From contig NZ_CP042431.1 in NCBI RefSeq assembly GCF_007970185.1, forward strand, positions 3,348,001 to 3,412,000: a stretch of DNA of 64,000 nucleotides, read 5' to 3'. The notes under the pieces were generated by a model that was not told the DNA's origin, did not search any database, and saw only the letters and a list, made by a program, of their open reading frames with translations. The position numbers were made by a program, and so were the translations under genes. Below, one piece after another: positions 61,388 to 64,000 of the stretch (position 1 is the first letter of the stretch; the number at the start of each line of letters is the position of its first letter). The stretch is from Pseudobacter ginsenosidimutans (lineage in GTDB: Bacteria > Bacteroidota > Bacteroidia > Chitinophagales > Chitinophagaceae).

Positions 61388-63148
61388 TTATCGCTTAAAA
61401 CCAATCCGCCTGTCGTCATCATTTCCTGCATTGTCTGTCAATTCAAATTCTTTCACATCTTCAAAGAGAATAGTAGTCATCAATTCCTGACTGCGTTCCT
61501 CTTTTTTCATGGCTGCCAAACGCAGGTGTTGATTCTTTATGCATTCGCCCACCACCTGCCTGACCGTGCGGGCATTGCCGAAATGTTTATCCCTCCTGGC
61601 ATGTATGAACTGGAAGTATTGCTGCAGATGTGCGGCTGCTTTGCTTTCCGGAACCACTTCTTCTCTGGCAAAGATGCTCTGTGCTATGGCAAACATTTCA
61701 TGCGGATGATAATCATGAAACCCGAAGAACTTATCGAAGCGGCTGCGCAAGCCAGGATTACTGTTGATGAACTCGTGCATATTGCCTGTATAACCTGCCA
61801 CGATCACGCCGAACTTTCCCCGCTGGTCTTCCATGAATTTCAGAATGGTGGAAATGGCTTCCGATCCGAAATCATTGTGGCCGAGATGCGTACCACCCAG
61901 TGAATAAGCCTCGTCTATGAAGAGAATGCCGCCCAGTGCCTGTTGCAGTTTCTCTTTGGTTTTGATGGCTGTTTGTCCAACATATCCTGCTACCAGCGCT
62001 TCCCGGTCCACTTCTACAAGATGACCTTTTGATAAGATACCAAGGCCCTTGTATATTTTCGACAACAACCTGGCAACAGTTGTTTTACCGGTTCCGGGAT
62101 TACCGGTGAATACCGTGTGCAATGAAAACTTGTTCAGAAAATCCCTGCCTGTTTCCTGGTAGAACCGCACCAGTTGTACCATTTCGTTCACATCCGTTTT
62201 GATATTGTCAAGTCCTGTGAGTGCATTGAGCTCTGCGAGACTTTCATGCAGCAGATCATCTGAATTCGTTTTTTCTGCCGGGGTTGTAATGCGTACTGTT
62301 GCAGGCGTATTGATGGATTCTGTGATCAGGTCGGGATCGCCTTCTTCCCAGGTTTCGCCTACTTTGAATGGAATGGTGGCTATGATCCTGTCCAGGAAAA
62401 CGATCTCGATTGAATAGGCGTCCTCTTTGTAAGAACCTGCATGAGGAGAGCCCCAGCCTCCGATGATGGTATGTACATCTCCCACAACGCCTGATTTCAA
62501 AAATTGCATTTGTGCAGAAGAGCCTTTCAGTAATCCTGCACTATTGTAAAAGTTGAAGAAGAGTTCCGTGTGATAAGCCTTTTCGCTTTTGTTCCTGATC
62601 TTTAATTCTGTGCAGACATAGCGTGTTTCATTTCGGTTGAATTGTTTGTAGTATTGCTTGGGAGTATTGGCATCAACGCTTACATCGTCTTCAAATAATT
62701 TGATGGATTCGATATCGAAATAATGGTTCTCCCTGGCTGCATCCGGACCGAGATCCTCCACATGGAATTTTGTTTCAGACACCAGTACTCCACCGATCCA
62801 TGCCTCCCAGCGGAAATCGCCCATCAGCCAGTGTTTGCCCAGTTCCGGATTGCCCCATGATTCACGGACATAAACGATATTTTCCTCTTTCGATATTTTT
62901 CTTTTCTGTGTGAGTTTACATAAGTTGATCGGCTTTGTTGTATTCACGATACATTCGAGGGTGATCTCGGCTTCCCAGTCTTCCTCATCGAATAATTTAT
63001 TGTAAAAAGAGAATTCTACATAGATGTACCGTAGTTCATAGCGGTCGAATACACGGCGGTATTTCTTACTGCTATCGGCCATCCATTCATCGCTGCCGTG
63101 TACTTTCAGGGCTTTGGGCCTGAATTTCATTTCCATTTGTGAGCTCAT
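61388..63148 (-). CDS. CbxX/SpoVK-type AAA+ ATPase with duplicated N-terminal domain
   Basis: 586 residues. Two similar beta-rich units lead the protein: ~29-135 (RRVFDRYELRYIYVEF ... GDFRWEAWIGGVLVSETKFHV) and ~166-266 (KQFNRNETRYVCTELK ... DAYSIEIVFLDRIIATIPF). A linker with ALTGLDNIKTDV leads into a CbxX/SpoVK/EccA-type AAA+ module (~315-565): Walker A TGNPGTGKTT (~348-357), pore-like VAGYVGQTA, Walker B ILFIDEAYSL (~408-417), sensor region PGLRSRFDK (Arg finger). It likely remodels a bound protein. Cytosolic. Its partner gene starts 162 bp away on the opposite strand. Confidence 0.92.
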   Translation of the reverse strand: MSSQMEMKFRPKALKVHGSDEWMADSSKKYRRVFDRYELRYIYVEFSFYNKLFDEEDWEAEITLECIVNTTKPINLCKLTQKRKISKEENIVYVRESWGNPELGKHWLMGDFRWEAWIGGVLVSETKFHVEDLGPDAARENHYFDIESIKLFEDDVSVDANTPKQYYKQFNRNETRYVCTELKIRNKSEKAYHTELFFNFYNSAGLLKGSSAQMQFLKSGVVGDVHTIIGGWGSPHAGSYKEDAYSIEIVFLDRIIATIPFKVGETWEEGDPDLITESINTPATVRITTPAEKTNSDDLLHESLAELNALTGLDNIKTDVNEMVQLVRFYQETGRDFLNKFSLHTVFTGNPGTGKTTVARLLSKIYKGLGILSKGHLVEVDREALVAGYVGQTAIKTKEKLQQALGGILFIDEAYSLGGTHLGHNDFGSEAISTILKFMEDQRGKFGVIVAGYTGNMHEFINSNPGLRSRFDKFFGFHDYHPHEMFAIAQSIFAREEVVPESKAAAHLQQYFQFIHARRDKHFGNARTVRQVVGECIKNQHLRLAAMKKEERSQELMTTILFEDVKEFELTDNAGNDDDRRIGFKR

Positions 63149-63310
63149 ATGATAACTGTTGATGAATTGCTGTAGCCCGGTAAATTAATGGTTCCCTGAT
63201 ATGCTACAAATGCAATTGAAGAAACGGCGGTTCTGATCTGGCGAACGGCGGGATGTATTTTATTACTGTATCTTCAGGTATGAATTTCTGTTTCAATTAA
63301 AAATGCGGCA

Positions 63311-64000
63311 ATGGTGCAGTCAACCAAAGGAATCAGGGAACTTATTTATCACCGGGAGAAGGTTGCTGATCCCCATCAGTATCCCTTTACCATTCCTGCG
63401 CTCAGGCATTTGAAATCGCTCAAATTTCATCCCAGGGTAACTTATCTGTCCGGAGAGAATGGCATGGGGAAATCCACGCTGATTGAAGCTATTGCTGTTG
63501 CGTACGGGTTCAATCCGGAAGGTGGTTCCAGGAATTTCAATTTTGCCACGCGTGCTTCTCATTCGGCATTGCACAATTATTTCACGCTGGCGAGGGGGCC
63601 AAAACACCGGGATGGTTTTTTTCTGCGCAGTGAGAGTTTCTTCAATCTTGCCACCAATATCGAAGACCTGGATAAAGAAGAAGGGGGAGCGAAACTGATC
63701 CGTAGTTATGGAGGTGTATCATTGCATGAGCAATCCCATGGTGAATCTTTCTGGGCGCTTTTCATGAACCGGTTCACAGGCGATGGGCTTTACATTTTGG
63801 ATGAGCCTGAAGCGGCCTTATCGCCCACACGGCAGATGGCCCTGCTGACGAGGATGCATGAGCTGATTGGCGCTGGCGCGCAATTCATCATTGCAACGCA
63901 TTCTCCTATCATACTGGCCTATCCCCATGCGATCATCTATGAATTGTCTGCCAACGGGATCAGCAAAACCTCTTATACGGATACTGAGAACTTCAAGATC
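63311..64000 (+). CDS. SMC/ABC-like AAA ATPase, truncated by window edge
   Basis: 230 codons to the right edge, no stop. Walker A YLSGENGMGKSTLIEA (~50-65), an ABC-like SYGGVSLHEQSHGE, Walker B GLYILDEPEAALSP (~160), and a D-loop/switch with QFIIATHSPII. The pattern fits the small stand-alone AAA_15/AAA_23 predicted-ATPase family. The ATG at 63311 is used; an ATG at 63303 is in another frame and short. The family includes members of defence modules, but this family also has housekeeping-like members. Confidence 0.9.
   Translation, partial: MVQSTKGIRELIYHREKVADPHQYPFTIPALRHLKSLKFHPRVTYLSGENGMGKSTLIEAIAVAYGFNPEGGSRNFNFATRASHSALHNYFTLARGPKHRDGFFLRSESFFNLATNIEDLDKEEGGAKLIRSYGGVSLHEQSHGESFWALFMNRFTGDGLYILDEPEAALSPTRQMALLTRMHELIGAGAQFIIATHSPIILAYPHAIIYELSANGISKTSYTDTENFKI

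Noticed and set aside
1-64000. CRISPR arrays, tRNA/rRNA, prophage or plasmid origin
   Set aside because: No repeat-spacer pattern, no clover-leaf with CCA-type end, no phage or replication genes found on reading both strands; I could not run a covariance scan.

Overview
The window comes from a chromosome of a Bacteroidota bacterium, most likely a Chitinophagaceae-type soil or rhizosphere organism. The evidence is a SusC/SusD pair driven by an ECF sigma factor and FecR, type IX secretion (T9SS) sorting tails, many lipoproteins with DUF4397/DUF4382/DUF4403/DUF4197 domains, LytTR signalling with a beta-propeller sensor kinase, a eukaryote-like NADP isocitrate dehydrogenase, and promoters resembling the Bacteroidota TTG / TAnnTTTG pattern. 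I see no rRNA, tRNA, CRISPR array, transposase or phage gene.

Layout. 1-4560: envelope genes (DUF4403 lipoprotein, YihY-like membrane protein, bestrophin-type channel) and two zinc proteases (MtfA-like, M48). 4561-6017: a VOC gene of AT-rich composition lying between two gene-free stretches, each with a distinct inverted repeat. 6018-9745: aconitase, a PspC-like small protein and an AraC regulator. 9746-11235: a candidate short transcript with a 19-codon ORF, then a DUF4382 lipoprotein. 11269-19623: a complete TonB-linked uptake locus (ECF sigma, FecR, thioredoxin/DUF3738 fusion, SusC with STN domain, SusD). 19703-24409: KdsA (Kdo synthesis) and a propeller histidine kinase/LytTR pair. 24484-29362: two small lipoproteins, a frameshifted threonine dehydrogenase, and a GH20 beta-N-acetylhexosaminidase. 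29557-35978: two paralogous ~1000-residue T9SS cargo proteins separated by an opposing acylphosphatase. 36050-41311: isocitrate dehydrogenase, tandem Crp/Fnr regulators, and a manganese/iron module (DtxR-type repressor overlapping an Nramp transporter fused to a universal-stress domain). 41420-46014: a lipoprotein, a GT35-like protein lacking the usual PLP lysine, and a DUF4139 protein with a TonB-plug-like insert. 46143-58886: housekeeping and envelope genes (FKBP isomerase, thioredoxin lipoprotein, thioesterase, rRNA methyltransferase-like, ABC-F, M28 peptidase, DnaJ-like, polysaccharide deacetylase, DUF4397). 58965-64000: an operon of FMN reductase, very acidic protein and MgtC, a small ORF, an AAA+ ATPase with a duplicated N-terminal domain, and the start of an SMC/ABC-like ATPase.

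How genes fit together. The sigma/FecR/SusC-STN set looks like a substrate-sensing circuit: outer-membrane binding is relayed through STN and FecR to the sigma factor. GH20 plus the T9SS proteins suggests outer-surface attack on amino-sugar polymers, but only GH20 has direct family support. Aconitase and isocitrate dehydrogenase provide two successive TCA steps, though they are 28 kb apart. The most unusual items are the TonB-plug insert in the DUF4139 protein, the missing PLP lysine in the GT35-like protein, the tdh frameshift, the Nramp-USP fusion, the thioredoxin-DUF3738 fusion and the large palindromic element near 4.9 kb.
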